Below are positions 1 to 9,945 of a stretch of 64,000 bases of DNA, one piece after another (position 1 is the stretch's first letter; the number at the start of each line of letters is the position of its first letter). This stretch comes from Paenibacillus sp. J45TS6. Its GTDB lineage: Bacteria > Bacillota > Bacilli > Paenibacillales > Paenibacillaceae. The translations under genes were made by a program, and so were the position numbers. The notes under the pieces were generated by a model that did not search any database, was not told where the DNA came from, and saw nothing but the letters and a program-made list of their open reading frames with translations. The DNA lies in NCBI RefSeq assembly GCF_018403285.1, contig NZ_BOSJ01000016.1, positions 38,709 through 102,708 on the forward strand. Reading direction: 5' to 3'.

Positions 1-3000
1 CCGCTGGCTACATTCCTAAACTTTGACAAATGCTCCTGCATTGTAACCAAGCATACGGGCTTCGCGTCTTGCATCATATAATCAATCCGCTCAGAAGGGT
101 AGGCTGGATCAAGAGGAAGATAGACTCCGCCACATTTTAAGATCGCGAGAATAGAAACAATCATGTTAGTTGATCTGGATATTCCAAGCGCGACTACCTT
201 TTCAGGACCTACACCAGCTCGATTCAGAAGACCTGCCAATTGATTAGCCTTTTCATTCAGTTCCTGATAAGTAACTTTATCTTCATCATATGATACTGCT
301 ATGTTTTGCGGTGTCTCACGCACCTGAGTTTCGAACCACCTAACAAGGGTTGACTCTTCCATATCCTCTTCAATTCTATCCCTTAGATGAAGCAGTGATT
401 GTTTCTCCTCCTCATCCATAATAGGAAGATATTCAATGGACTGGTCAGGTTTTTCCGCAGCATGTTCTAACAGAAAAAGAAGTCGTTCCGCTATTTTTTG
501 AACGGTTTCCTCTTGATAGAGGTCTTTACTGTATTCCAGGAATCCGCGAATACCGTCTAGCGAACCGGAATCCGTTCGATATTCTCTGAGTTCTAATGTC
601 AGATCAAATTTTGCCGAATCCGTGTGAGCAAGTTCAAGCTTTGTCTCAATACCCGATAACGATAGTCCTGGTTCCGGTGTATTTTGAAAAGCAAACATGA
701 TTTGAAACAAGGGATGTCTTGATTTTAATCGTGGTGGATTCAATTGTTGTGTGAGCCGCTCAAACGGAATATCCTGATACTTGTAAGCCGCAAGGTCTGT
801 CTCCCGAACTCGCTCAATCAGTTCCCGAAATGTTGGATTTCCCGATGTATTGGTGCGGACAACAAGCGTATTCACAAATAAGCCTATCATATCGCTAAGC
901 TGATCATCATTTCGTCCCGCAACCGGTGTCCCTAGCGGAATATCATGCCCCGCCCCTAACCGGCTTAACAAAGCTGTAAACCCAGCTTGCAAGACCATAA
1001 ATAGGCTGCTTCTGCAATCCTGTGCCAGTCTTTGAAGTCGTTCATGCAACTCTCTGCTGAATTCTAGCTGTACGGTTCCCCCTTTAAAGCTTGGATTAGC
1101 TGGTCTTGGAAAGTCTTTCATCATGGGAAGTTCTTCGGGCAGCTCAGCTAGTTGATGAGTCCAGTATTGTAACTGCTCTTCTAAATAACCGTCAGCTTGT
1201 TCAGACAATGCAAGCCATCTTTCCTGCCATAATGCATAATCCGTATATTGAATGGGAAGAGGTTTGTATTCAGGAACTGCGTCTCTACATCGAGCTTCAT
1301 AAGCGAGTGACAAATCCTGAGTAAGCGGTGTTAATGACCATCCATCTCCGGCAATATGATGCAGTAATAGGACGAGAACATATTCTTCTGGATGAATGAC
1401 GAATAAATCAGCACGTATAGCAGGTTCCTTGGATAGAGAAAAAGGATAACGAATGGCTTCCTTCACCTTGTTGTCCAGCTCAATCTGTGAAATCTCTGTC
1501 ACGGCAAACGGAATTGAAACCTCGTTTGGACCAAGGATCAACTGCTCAGCTGTGCCACCATTCTCAGGGTATATTGTACGTAGTGACTCATGCCTAAGCG
1601 CCAAATCATTCAAGGCCATTTTCAGCGCATCTACCTGTAAAAGACCCTTCATTTCAATTACAAGGGGAATATTATAGGCACTGTTCGGTCCCTCCAAACG
1701 ATCAAGAAACCATAGTCTTTTTTGTGCAAAAGATAACGGGATCTCACTTGGTCTTTCTTCTCGCTGTATAGCTGGGCGAGTATGCACAACATCATCTAAT
1801 TTCTTAACGAGTTTTGCTACCGTTGGTGCCTCAAACAGATCTGCCAGTGACAAGTCCTTCGAAAAAATACCGCGTATGCGCATAGATAAACGTGCCGCGA
1901 GTAAGGAATGTCCACCTAGATCAAAGAAATTATCATCAATTCCTACTCTTGGCAGTTGCAAGATGTCGGCAAACAATTCACACAAAAGCTCTTCCTGCGG
2001 TGTCCGGGCTTGACGTAATGTTGTCAGAGAAGCGTAGTCTGGTTCAGGCAGCGCTTTACGATCCAGCTTCGCATTGGGTGTAAGCGGGAGTTCATCCATG
2101 AACATGATCGCTGCAGGAATCATATAGTCTGGCAGTCGTTCTCCAACATAACTGCGCAGCTCTGAGTTCGTTACTGAACGACATTCGGCTGGTTCTTGGT
2201 CCATGACAACATAAGCAACGAGCTTGCTCTCACCTGCTTCGTCTGTTTTTGATATAACAGCTGCCTGTACTAAAGATGGATGTTGCAAAAGAATGGACTC
2301 AATCTCCCCCAGCTCGATCCGGTATCCGCGAATTTTGACTTGGTGATCACTCCGTCCGACATATTGCAATGTTCCATCTGGAAGCCACCTTGCCAAATCT
2401 CCGGTATCATACATCCTCGATCCTTTTGTACAAAAGGGATTTGCTATAAACCGTTCTGCCGTAAGTGAATAACGGTTTAAATATCCTCTCGCAAGTCCTT
2501 TTCCAGCAATATATAGATTCCCAATCATGCCCACTGGGACCGGTTCGAACCGTTCATTTAATACATAAACTTCTGTGTTCCAGATCGGTCTGCCGATAAC
2601 AGGTATCGCTTTTTGCGAGAAGGTAAGTGGTATTGCAGTAGACCAAATGGTGGTTTCCGTAGGTCCATACAAATTCACAACTTCACAATCCAGCCTGTCT
2701 AACTCCTGAAGCAACTCCGTCGATAACGCTTCTCCTCCGGTTAGTACTTTCAGTCCTCGCACCGCCGCTGAATTAAAACGCACTAAAGATTGCCACAAAG
2801 TCGGCGTTGCCTGTATCGTTGTTATATTTGAATATGACATCAGTTCATCAAACAATTCAGGATCTTGAACCGTTCTTCGTGGTGCGATTACAATACTTGC
2901 ACCTTGCAACAAGGGAAGATAAAGCTCTAATGCTGCGATGTCAAAAGAAACGGTCGTGACGGCCAATAGCCGGTCGGTTTCCTTCATGGGCACAAGTTCC

Positions 3001-4934
3001 TGCATCGACATCAGAAAATTGGTGAGTGCTAGGTGATGAATCACCACTCCTTTGGGCTTTCCTGTAGAACCAGAAGTATAGATAACATAAGCGGGGTGAG
3101 ACGTTGATATTGGCTCCGTTCTTTCTTGATCGGAGATGTCCCTGTCAGAATATTGTTTCAATACTCTTCCCAGATCAGGTCCATTTATCGTCATTTTGAC
3201 AATAGGATCAGGAATAAATGCTTGTTCTTTCATGCCCTCTTCGGTCAGAACGATAATAGGCTTTGCATCCTCAAACATATACGTAAGTCGTTCCTCAGGA
3301 AAATCAGGATCGAGCGGTAAATAGGCAGCTCCCGATTTCATGACTGCAAGCAAGGCAATTAGAAGTTCCTCTGACCTCCCCATCATAATGGCAACAATCC
3401 GCTCCGGTCCGGCGCCGTATTTCATCAAATGTCTGGCGAGTCGGTTTGCTTTCTGGTTTAGCTCCGTATAGCTCATTTTCTCGTTGTTATAAGTAATCGC
3501 TGTTCGCTTATCACAGCGAACCACCTGTCTTTCCCACAAACTTGTTAGATGTATATCAGTCCCCTCTTTATATGTATCATTCCAAGAGGTTACTAGCTTT
3601 TCGCGCTCACCTGGAAGGAACAACGACACTTCTGAAATCAATTGCTCTGGTTCGATGGTCATTCGTCCAAGAAATGCAGCAAGTCTTTGTAAATGAATCT
3701 CTATTTCTTCTTCACTGTATAAATTAGGATTCGCATCTACATTCAGTGTAATATTTCTGCCATCTGCCGTTCCATAAATATGAAAAGAAAGATCTTCTGA
3801 CGGTCCTGAGTTTATATTATGAATGGTGCCTGAGGCATCATTTCCCCAGGTTAGTACAGAAGAAAACGGCATAATATTAAGCAGCGGACCAAACAATTTT
3901 CTCTGATTAAATCCAAGACCGAGTTCTCTTCTTAGCTCTTCATGCCTGTAGGATTGATGTTTCTTGATTTCCTTCGTTTCTTCCGATACCTTTCGTACAA
4001 TTTCACGCAAGCTTATTTTCGGGTGCAACCTTACTTGAAGAGGAATGATGTTCATCATCATTCCTGGATAATTGTACAGAGCTGAACCTGATCTATTCAT
4101 TACTGGTAACCCAAAACTAACCTTTTCTATTCCCGTATAACGGTACATATACCCTGCTATTCCGGCGATGAGTACCTCAGCCCAGTTCGCCTTCATTTTC
4201 TTCGCACTAAGTATCAAATCATCACATAAAGATGCTTCGAAAGACAAGGATCTGCGGATCACGAAATTTGGCACACCTGAGGTACGATCAGCTAACGTAG
4301 GTATGTCCATGTCTTTCGTACAGCGATTCAGCCAAAAGGTACGATCTATCTCTTTACGTCCACTGCTTCGGTACAAATCTTCCGATAGAAGAACATCTTG
4401 GACGGAGCTGAATTTACAATTAGGAACTTGACCTCCCTTAGATAATGCCGTGTAAATCTCGGCAGCTCTTCTCATGAGAAGAGCAACACCATAACCATCT
4501 GTCACAATATGATGTATTCGCTGATACCAGTAATATCTGTCATGTCCCACTATGAATAAAGCTTCTTTATATAAGGGCCCCTCCTGAAGCTGAACGGGTG
4601 TACGGATGTCCATCTGCATCCAGTTTCGTGCAGATTCGTGCGGATTAGAAAGGCCTGATACATCGATAATTTCTATTTCCGAAAGCTGTGATATCTCATA
4701 CTGGGTCTGGTACGGTCCTTCTTCTCTTTCTTCAAAGAGCGAATGGACCGTTTTTGCTTCTAAAAGCATTTGATAAATTGCTATTTTGAATAGATCCAAA
4801 TCCAAATGCCCTCGAATATCAACATACTCAGCGGTATTATATATTGGATTTTTAGGATCCAGCTGTTGGGCATACCATAAGCCTGACTGGGCTTCAGTCA
4901 GGGGATTGCTTGATAATGATGAAAGATTCGTCAT
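1..4934 (-). CDS. dhbF: DhbF-type nonribosomal peptide synthetase (bacillibactin), 3' end outside window
   Basis: Dimodular NRPS that condenses 2,3-dihydroxybenzoate with amino acids to make bacillibactin. The ATG at 4934 follows dhbB by 13 bases with a GGAGG-type site. Domain order read from the translation: condensation (about 4930-3600, active site HHIVTDG), adenylation 1 (about 3560-2060), carrier protein (LGGHSLL near 1910), condensation 2 (HHIAGDG near 1355), and the start of adenylation 2 (about 400 to the edge). The ten specificity residues of adenylation 1, placed by alignment to GrsA, read D-I-L-Q-L-G-L-I-W plus the invariant Lys, which is the glycine code of B. subtilis DhbF. The second adenylation domain is cut off, so threonine selection and the thioesterase are not visible. 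Last gene of the dhb operon. Confidence 0.95.
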   Translation of the reverse strand, partial: MTNLSSLSSNPLTEAQSGLWYAQQLDPKNPIYNTAEYVDIRGHLDLDLFKIAIYQMLLEAKTVHSLFEEREEGPYQTQYEISQLSEIEIIDVSGLSNPHESARNWMQMDIRTPVQLQEGPLYKEALFIVGHDRYYWYQRIHHIVTDGYGVALLMRRAAEIYTALSKGGQVPNCKFSSVQDVLLSEDLYRSSGRKEIDRTFWLNRCTKDMDIPTLADRTSGVPNFVIRRSLSFEASLCDDLILSAKKMKANWAEVLIAGIAGYMYRYTGIEKVSFGLPVMNRSGSALYNYPGMMMNIIPLQVRLHPKISLREIVRKVSEETKEIKKHQSYRHEELRRELGLGFNQRKLFGPLLNIMPFSSVLTWGNDASGTIHNINSGPSEDLSFHIYGTADGRNITLNVDANPNLYSEEEIEIHLQRLAAFLGRMTIEPEQLISEVSLFLPGEREKLVTSWNDTYKEGTDIHLTSLWERQVVRCDKRTAITYNNEKMSYTELNQKANRLARHLMKYGAGPERIVAIMMGRSEELLIALLAVMKSGAAYLPLDPDFPEERLTYMFEDAKPIIVLTEEGMKEQAFIPDPIVKMTINGPDLGRVLKQYSDRDISDQERTEPISTSHPAYVIYTSGSTGKPKGVVIHHLALTNFLMSMQELVPMKETDRLLAVTTVSFDIAALELYLPLLQGASIVIAPRRTVQDPELFDELMSYSNITTIQATPTLWQSLVRFNSAAVRGLKVLTGGEALSTELLQELDRLDCEVVNLYGPTETTIWSTAIPLTFSQKAIPVIGRPIWNTEVYVLNERFEPVPVGMIGNLYIAGKGLARGYLNRYSLTAERFIANPFCTKGSRMYDTGDLARWLPDGTLQYVGRSDHQVKIRGYRIELGEIESILLQHPSLVQAAVISKTDEAGESKLVAYVVMDQEPAECRSVTNSELRSYVGERLPDYMIPAAIMFMDELPLTPNAKLDRKALPEPDYASLTTLRQARTPQEELLCELFADILQLPRVGIDDNFFDLGGHSLLAARLSMRIRGIFSKDLSLADLFEAPTVAKLVKKLDDVVHTRPAIQREERPSEIPLSFAQKRLWFLDRLEGPNSAYNIPLVIEMKGLLQVDALKMALNDLALRHESLRTIYPENGGTAEQLILGPNEVSIPFAVTEISQIELDNKVKEAIRYPFSLSKEPAIRADLFVIHPEEYVLVLLLHHIAGDGWSLTPLTQDLSLAYEARCRDAVPEYKPLPIQYTDYALWQERWLALSEQADGYLEEQLQYWTHQLAELPEELPMMKDFPRPANPSFKGGTVQLEFSRELHERLQRLAQDCRSSLFMVLQAGFTALLSRLGAGHDIPLGTPVAGRNDDQLSDMIGLFVNTLVVRTNTSGNPTFRELIERVRETDLAAYKYQDIPFERLTQQLNPPRLKSRHPLFQIMFAFQNTPEPGLSLSGIETKLELAHTDSAKFDLTLELREYRTDSGSLDGIRGFLEYSKDLYQEETVQKIAERLLFLLEHAAEKPDQSIEYLPIMDEEEKQSLLHLRDRIEEDMEESTLVRWFETQVRETPQNIAVSYDEDKVTYQELNEKANQLAGLLNRAGVGPEKVVALGISRSTNMIVSILAILKCGGVYLPLDPAYPSERIDYMMQDAKPVCLVTMQEHLSKFRNVAS

Positions 4935-4947
4935 ATACGTTGCCTCC

Positions 4948-5928
4948 TTACTTCAGCAAATAATCCAGATTAGGTGGATTCACAGCAGTAGACTGTATCA
5001 TCACTTCGGAGCTATGTTTATACAGGTTCTTGCTTGCATTTAAGAGATCAGACCAATCTAGCAATGTAGGTTTCTCTAGCAAATCTATGAGCTGAATATC
5101 CATTCCTTGTCCACGCCATTTCTCTATTAAAGTCATGATTCTTATGGAATCAAGTCCTAACATAGTTACGTCTTCCTCTACCGATATCTCTACTTCCGGG
5201 ATAAAAAGCAGGTTTGCTACAACAGTTCGAAGAGATTCTGGTGTCACGATTGGGTCCAGCTTTTTATTATCTATTTCAGTCGTCACGGTAGATGCGGAAT
5301 TCAGCTGTGTTATAATTTCTTCCGTTGTTAACGTATAAGCACACCGCTCAGACGCATATTTTAATGCTTGTAAATGATGATCTTTAGAGAAATCAGCCAG
5401 TGCGTCTGCCACAAAAAAAGGCTGGATTTCCTGCATAAAAGCTTCGGCTGCCGTCAACATACAACCAATATGAGCGTATACGCCGCATACCATCATTTGA
5501 TCTCTGCCTGTACTCCGAATGATGGACAGTAAATCCGTTTTCTGAAAAGCACTGTATCTCCATTTGGTGAGTAAAAGGTCCTCTTCTGCTGGAGCAAGCG
5601 AAGGGATAATACGCTGTTTCTCCGGATCATGCCCAATGCCATCTCCCCAGAAATCAAGAAGCAATCCTCTTTCTTCTCGGTTCTGTCCGCCCGGCTGTGC
5701 CGTATAAATAACAGGAATGGAGTGCTTATGAGCAGCTTCTCGAAGCTTATCAATATGTTCAATCAACTCACTCACAGGAGAAAGTCCTTGATAGGCGTCA
5801 ATGAAATATTGCTGCATATCATGAATTAGCAATACCATTCTGGATGGATCTGCTTGCCAGTTTACTTTATTATCAGGTAAATCTGCCCGTAAAGGCATAG
5901 AGTAGGAACCGATTGTTGGGATTGTCAT
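4948..5928 (-). CDS. dhbB: DhbB: isochorismatase with aryl carrier domain
   Basis: 326-residue bifunctional protein. The N-terminal part (about residues 1-205) is an isochorismatase that hydrolyses isochorismate to 2,3-dihydro-2,3-dihydroxybenzoate and pyruvate; IHDMQQYFIDAY and the CGVYAHIGC segment are characteristic. The C-terminal part (about 225-300) is an aryl carrier domain whose phosphopantetheine site is the Ser of MLGLDSIRIM. The carrier receives dihydroxybenzoate from DhbE and presents it to DhbF. Length and order match the B. subtilis protein. It lies between dhbE and dhbF with short gaps, in the Fur-controlled operon. Confidence 0.95.
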   Translation of the reverse strand: MTIPTIGSYSMPLRADLPDNKVNWQADPSRMVLLIHDMQQYFIDAYQGLSPVSELIEHIDKLREAAHKHSIPVIYTAQPGGQNREERGLLLDFWGDGIGHDPEKQRIIPSLAPAEEDLLLTKWRYSAFQKTDLLSIIRSTGRDQMMVCGVYAHIGCMLTAAEAFMQEIQPFFVADALADFSKDHHLQALKYASERCAYTLTTEEIITQLNSASTVTTEIDNKKLDPIVTPESLRTVVANLLFIPEVEISVEEDVTMLGLDSIRIMTLIEKWRGQGMDIQLIDLLEKPTLLDWSDLLNASKNLYKHSSEVMIQSTAVNPPNLDYLLK

Positions 5929-5957
5929 TTTTAAAACATCCTTTCTGGGTAAATCAT

Positions 5958-7604
5958 CTATTTGGTTTGCAACTTTTTTTCTAGATTGAGCTTGTCAGCA
6001 ATTTGTGCACGAAGTCCCTTTTTACTTACCTTCCCAACAGCTGTCACCTCAAAAGAGGATACATATTCGAATCGATCCGGGATCTTATAAGCCGCTAGCC
6101 CTCTCTCTTCTAAAAACCTGCGAAGTTCTCGTATACTTGGTCGCTCTTGCCGCTCTTCTCTTAAGATGATAAATGCACATACTCTCTCACCGAGGAAATC
6201 ATCCGGCATGGATACCACCGCAACATCATAAAGATCTTCATGAGCAAGTAAGTGATTCTCGACTTCTTCTGCGGCTATCTTTTCTCCCCCGCGGTTAATC
6301 TGGTCTTTGGCTCGTCCCATAACGATCAAATTTCCGTCTGCTGTCATCCTAGCGAGGTCCCCCGTTCGATAAAATCCGTCAGGTGTAAACGACCTCCGAT
6401 TATGTTCTTCGGCCTTGTAATATCCACGAATGGTATAAGGTCCCCTCGTCAGTAGATGTCCGGTCTCCCCCCTGTTTACAACTATATCTTCATCATCCAC
6501 TATTTGAATTTCATCAGCAGGAGATATGGGCCTTCCTTGAGTACGAACAATAACCTCCTCAGGATCATCTAACCTTGTATAGTTCACTAGGCCTTCTGCC
6601 ATGCCAAACACCTGCTGTAGAACACAATCAAAAGATTGGTTCAATTTGGATGCTGTTTCTTTCGAAAATGAGGCACCGCCTACCTGAAGCACCTGAAGAG
6701 ATGATAGGTTCTCTTTGCGGGACTTTGCCGCTTCGATCCACACCATCGCCAGCGGCGGAACCAGTGCCGTAATGGTTACCTTTTCCTTCTCAATGAGAGC
6801 GAATGCCCTCTCCGGACTTCCTCCTTCAGCCATGACGACCGTTCCACCTGCATAAATCGTACCGAGCACCCCAGGCGAACTAAGCGGAAAATTATGAGCA
6901 GCAGGCAGAACAGCCATGTAGACACTCTTTTCACTTAAACCGCATATTTCAGCACTTCCATGCAGGCTATAGATGTAATCATCATGCGTTCTCGGGATCA
7001 GTTTCGGTAATCCTGTACTTCCTCCGCTGAGCTGGAGAAACGCAGCCTCTTCCGCCCGTGTTACCGGGAACGTAACCGAAGCGGGGTCGCTGTATAAACT
7101 CCGAAGAGATTGGAAATTCTCGTGATCGCCTACCACAAGAACATGCTGCACAGAAGAAACTGCATGCTGCAGTTCAGCAGCCATTTTACGATAGTCGTAA
7201 CCTCCATATATGTCCTGAATGATGTAAGCTTTCGCTTCCGAGTACTCACTGATATAGAAGATCTCACTTTTCCGATGGGAAGGAAGCGCGAATACAGGCA
7301 AGGCACCTATGCGAAACAAGGCAAAGATAACAACCAACAACTCGCCAATGTTCGGGAGCTGCACCACAACCCGGTCTTCCTTGTGAATTCCTAGCTGAAT
7401 CAGACCAGCCGCCAATTGATCTGCCTCTTGTTTAAGATCCTGATAGGTCCACCTTTTTTCACCGCTGATGATTGCTGTCTGTAACGGATGCACTTTTGTT
7501 CTCTCCGCAAGTAATTCACTAAAAGTCATACCCTGCCAGTAACCGAGATTTCGGTACCTTCTTGCTTCTTCCTCTGGCCACGGTGTGCAGCCTTCCATCA
7601 TCAT
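5958..7604 (-). CDS. dhbE: DhbE: 2,3-dihydroxybenzoate-AMP ligase
   Basis: 548-residue stand-alone adenylation enzyme that activates 2,3-dihydroxybenzoate with ATP and loads it on the carrier domain of DhbB. Visible cores are LSGGSTGLPKLIPRTH (P-loop-like A3), GRPISPADEI, YRTGDLARM and GRAKDQINRGGEKI (A8). The N-terminus WPEEEARRYRNLGYW is typical of DhbE/EntE/VibE. Three ATG codons run in a row; a GGGGGG site lies 4 to 10 bases upstream. The start overlaps the dhbC stop by four bases (ATGA), implying translational coupling. Confidence 0.95.
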   Translation of the reverse strand: MMMEGCTPWPEEEARRYRNLGYWQGMTFSELLAERTKVHPLQTAIISGEKRWTYQDLKQEADQLAAGLIQLGIHKEDRVVVQLPNIGELLVVIFALFRIGALPVFALPSHRKSEIFYISEYSEAKAYIIQDIYGGYDYRKMAAELQHAVSSVQHVLVVGDHENFQSLRSLYSDPASVTFPVTRAEEAAFLQLSGGSTGLPKLIPRTHDDYIYSLHGSAEICGLSEKSVYMAVLPAAHNFPLSSPGVLGTIYAGGTVVMAEGGSPERAFALIEKEKVTITALVPPLAMVWIEAAKSRKENLSSLQVLQVGGASFSKETASKLNQSFDCVLQQVFGMAEGLVNYTRLDDPEEVIVRTQGRPISPADEIQIVDDEDIVVNRGETGHLLTRGPYTIRGYYKAEEHNRRSFTPDGFYRTGDLARMTADGNLIVMGRAKDQINRGGEKIAAEEVENHLLAHEDLYDVAVVSMPDDFLGERVCAFIILREERQERPSIRELRRFLEERGLAAYKIPDRFEYVSSFEVTAVGKVSKKGLRAQIADKLNLEKKLQTK

Positions 7605-8920
7605 TGATCCCCCCTGCTCAAAGTCATCACTCTTTTATCTTCTTTTAATCCAATCGCTTGTAAAAATGTGGCCAGCTTCGCTGCTGTCTCCGCAAGTTCA
7701 TCTTCCGGCTTGGAACCTGCCACTATACCCGCACCTGCATATAAACACAGTTCATTCTCTTCAATTTCTGCACAGCGGATCGTAACAACCCACTCTCCAT
7801 CGCCTTCCTCATCACACCATCCAATCATTCCGGTATAGTAATCTCTATCAAACGCTTCTATACGATCAATAGTCTTTTTTGCCTCCTTTGTTGGCGTTCC
7901 ACATACGGCAGGTGTCGGATGCATCGCCATAGCTAGTTCCAAAGATGTAGTAGATGAATCTTCCAACACCCCCGTCATTTCTGTAGATAAATGCCACATC
8001 GTTTCCGTAGCAATAAGCGAAGGTTTCTGCGGAACGTGCAGTTCTCTACATAATGGCCGAAGAGCCGTAGCAATTGCTTTAACTACCAACTCATGTTCAT
8101 GAAGATCTTTAGATGAAATGAGGAGATTTTGCGCACGTTTCTGATCTTCTACCGGGTCTTCACTCCTCGGGATTGAGCCAGCAAGCGGATTGGCAGTAAC
8201 TTCCATTCCCGTGCGCCGAATAAGCAGTTCAGGACTAGCTCCTAGTAGTGTTACAGTGGACTGTGTTTGTAAATCTATAGATGCAGACATGCTGTTATTG
8301 CCTGCTTTCTTCATCTTCGTAAGAGGAACACTGAACGTATATCCCTCTGGATTGAGACGGAGAAGGGCCGACAATATCGGTTCAGCTTGTACTGTTTTGC
8401 TCGATTTGATATGAAGTTTTCTAGCCAGCACTACCTTATCTAAATGGCCTCTATTAATGAGACGAACCGCCTCGCTTACATCCGCTTTGTATTGCTCTTC
8501 ATTTGGTTCAGATCTCATTACAATTTCAGCTGGATCCAGTCCCCTGTTCGTCTCGTATGGAATCTCTTCCTTACGGAGAGAGGATGAAATATGAACATTT
8601 TCACATACATAGAGCTGAGTCTGAACATTCATATCAAAAGGAATCGCTCCAACAATTCGTCTCTTCCGATGATTTCTTTCTTCTGACGTACTCCCATAGT
8701 CACTCATCGGTTTCGCCCACTCCTTACGTATTAGAGAGAGAATCTCCTCTCTCTCAGTTACTCCCTCTAGGGTCTCTAGTCGAGTTAAGGGGCCTTGTGC
8801 AAGCATGGTATATTTTGGAGTTGCATAAAAGAAAGACGTAGACGGATGATATCTCTGCAGTAATTTCGCTGCTTGGTTTTGCAATTGGCGCACGTTTGTA
8901 CTATCTATATCTATACTCAT
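7601..8920 (-). CDS. dhbC: DhbC: isochorismate synthase
   Basis: 439-residue chorismate-binding enzyme that converts chorismate to isochorismate, the first committed step toward 2,3-dihydroxybenzoate. The second half has the family signatures VVLARKLHI, PEGYTFSVPL, LLGASPELLIRR, ANPLAGSIPRS, the TPAVCGTP motif and DREYYTG-like DRDYYTGMIGW. Usual length for MenF/DhbC-type enzymes. The siderophore rather than the menaquinone role follows from its place between dhbA and dhbE. Start ATG has an AAGGAGGAAG site. Confidence 0.95.
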   Translation of the reverse strand: MSIDIDSTNVRQLQNQAAKLLQRYHPSTSFFYATPKYTMLAQGPLTRLETLEGVTEREEILSLIRKEWAKPMSDYGSTSEERNHRKRRIVGAIPFDMNVQTQLYVCENVHISSSLRKEEIPYETNRGLDPAEIVMRSEPNEEQYKADVSEAVRLINRGHLDKVVLARKLHIKSSKTVQAEPILSALLRLNPEGYTFSVPLTKMKKAGNNSMSASIDLQTQSTVTLLGASPELLIRRTGMEVTANPLAGSIPRSEDPVEDQKRAQNLLISSKDLHEHELVVKAIATALRPLCRELHVPQKPSLIATETMWHLSTEMTGVLEDSSTTSLELAMAMHPTPAVCGTPTKEAKKTIDRIEAFDRDYYTGMIGWCDEEGDGEWVVTIRCAEIEENELCLYAGAGIVAGSKPEDELAETAAKLATFLQAIGLKEDKRVMTLSRGDQ

Positions 8921-8958
8921 AATCTTCCTCCTTATCTCTTCTACGAACTGAACTTCGC

Positions 8959-9744
8959 TTATACACCGAGTGTTGCTCCGCCATCTACCCGCAGATCACA
9001 CATTGTAATTTGTTTTGCCCGATCCGATACGAGGAACGAGACAGCTTCTGCCACGTCCTCTGCCTCACCAAGCCTGCCAAGAGGAATTCCAAGACGATAA
9101 CTTTCTAGCGACCCGGATAGGATTGAATCTACCGTAAGGTCTTCTGTCCACATGTGGCGCTGCATCGCAGTATCCGTAGATCCTGGTGAAACCACATTAC
9201 AACGAATGCCGTGCTGGGCAAGCTCTAGACCCAAACATTTAGTAAAATGGACTGCAGCTGCCTTGGATGCGGCATACGCGGACATATTCATCCGGGGCAT
9301 CGCCGCTGCATTAGAACCGACAGTAATAATGACTCCTGCTTTACGGGGAATCATAATACGGGCTGCCGCCCTGCTCATATAAAAAACGCCATGTGTATTT
9401 ACATCAAAAATGCGGTTCCAGTCTTCGTCGCTGAAAAAAGCAACCGGTCCGGTTTCAAGTACCCCTGCCACGTTCACCAAAATATCAGGATCTGATAGTT
9501 CCCCTTGGATCTGGCTAAGTACATGATCTACAGAACTACTTTTGCTTACATCTGCCGGAAATGCCGTAACGAGTAATCCTTCCTCTCGTAGTTCCTTCGT
9601 TACGGTGTACAGCAACCTTGCATTTTGATCAACCATAGCCACCTTTATTTGTTGTTTAGCGAGTTCTTTCGCCACTGCTTTCCCGATGCCTTGGGCAGCA
9701 CCTGTAACAATTGCCACCCGTCCTCCCCAATCGGAAGTTTCCAT
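8959..9744 (-). CDS. dhbA: DhbA: 2,3-dihydro-2,3-dihydroxybenzoate dehydrogenase
   Basis: 261-residue short-chain dehydrogenase that oxidises the DhbB product to 2,3-dihydroxybenzoate with NAD+. The Rossmann motif TGAAQGIGKAVA is at residues 15-26, NVAGV in the middle, and the catalytic SAYAASKAAAVHF (Y-x-x-x-K) follows a conserved Ser. First gene of the operon; a perfect Fur box lies 22 bases upstream of the start. SDR sequence alone would not fix the substrate, but gene order dhbA-C-E-B-F does. Confidence 0.95.
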   Translation of the reverse strand: METSDWGGRVAIVTGAAQGIGKAVAKELAKQQIKVAMVDQNARLLYTVTKELREEGLLVTAFPADVSKSSSVDHVLSQIQGELSDPDILVNVAGVLETGPVAFFSDEDWNRIFDVNTHGVFYMSRAAARIMIPRKAGVIITVGSNAAAMPRMNMSAYAASKAAAVHFTKCLGLELAQHGIRCNVVSPGSTDTAMQRHMWTEDLTVDSILSGSLESYRLGIPLGRLGEAEDVAEAVSFLVSDRAKQITMCDLRVDGGATLGV

Positions 9745-9765
9745 ATTTATTTCACCTCTAAATAT

Positions 9766-9806
9766 TGATAATGATTATCATTTGATTGATAACGTTTCTC
9801 ATTATA
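9766..9806 (-). promoter_or_regulatory. Fur-controlled promoter of the dhb operon
   Basis: TGATAATGATTATCA at 9766-9780 is a perfect match to the Bacillus Fur box (7-1-7 dyad). A second, weaker half-site (TGATAACG) lies at 9787-9794, and a TATAAT -10 (minus strand) at 9801-9806. The boxes sit just downstream of the -10, so bound Fur would block transcription. The -35 is poor. Confidence 0.9.
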
Positions 9807-9856
9807 GAGAACGAAATACTCATTTACCATGGATGTTATCCGGTATTTACCAATAA

Positions 9857-9893
9857 AAAAAGACATCCCCCTTTGTAAATGAAAGGAATGTCT
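9857..9893 (-). terminator. Rho-independent terminator after the AAA ATPase gene
   Basis: AGACATCCCCCTTT pairs with AAAGGAATGTCT across a short loop. On the minus strand the stem is followed by a run of seven T, about 50 bases after the ATPase stop. Confidence 0.85.
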
Positions 9894-9945
9894 TGATTAT
9901 TCTAAGCAGCAGAGTGATCCTTCTTGGATGTAAAGAAACTCTTCG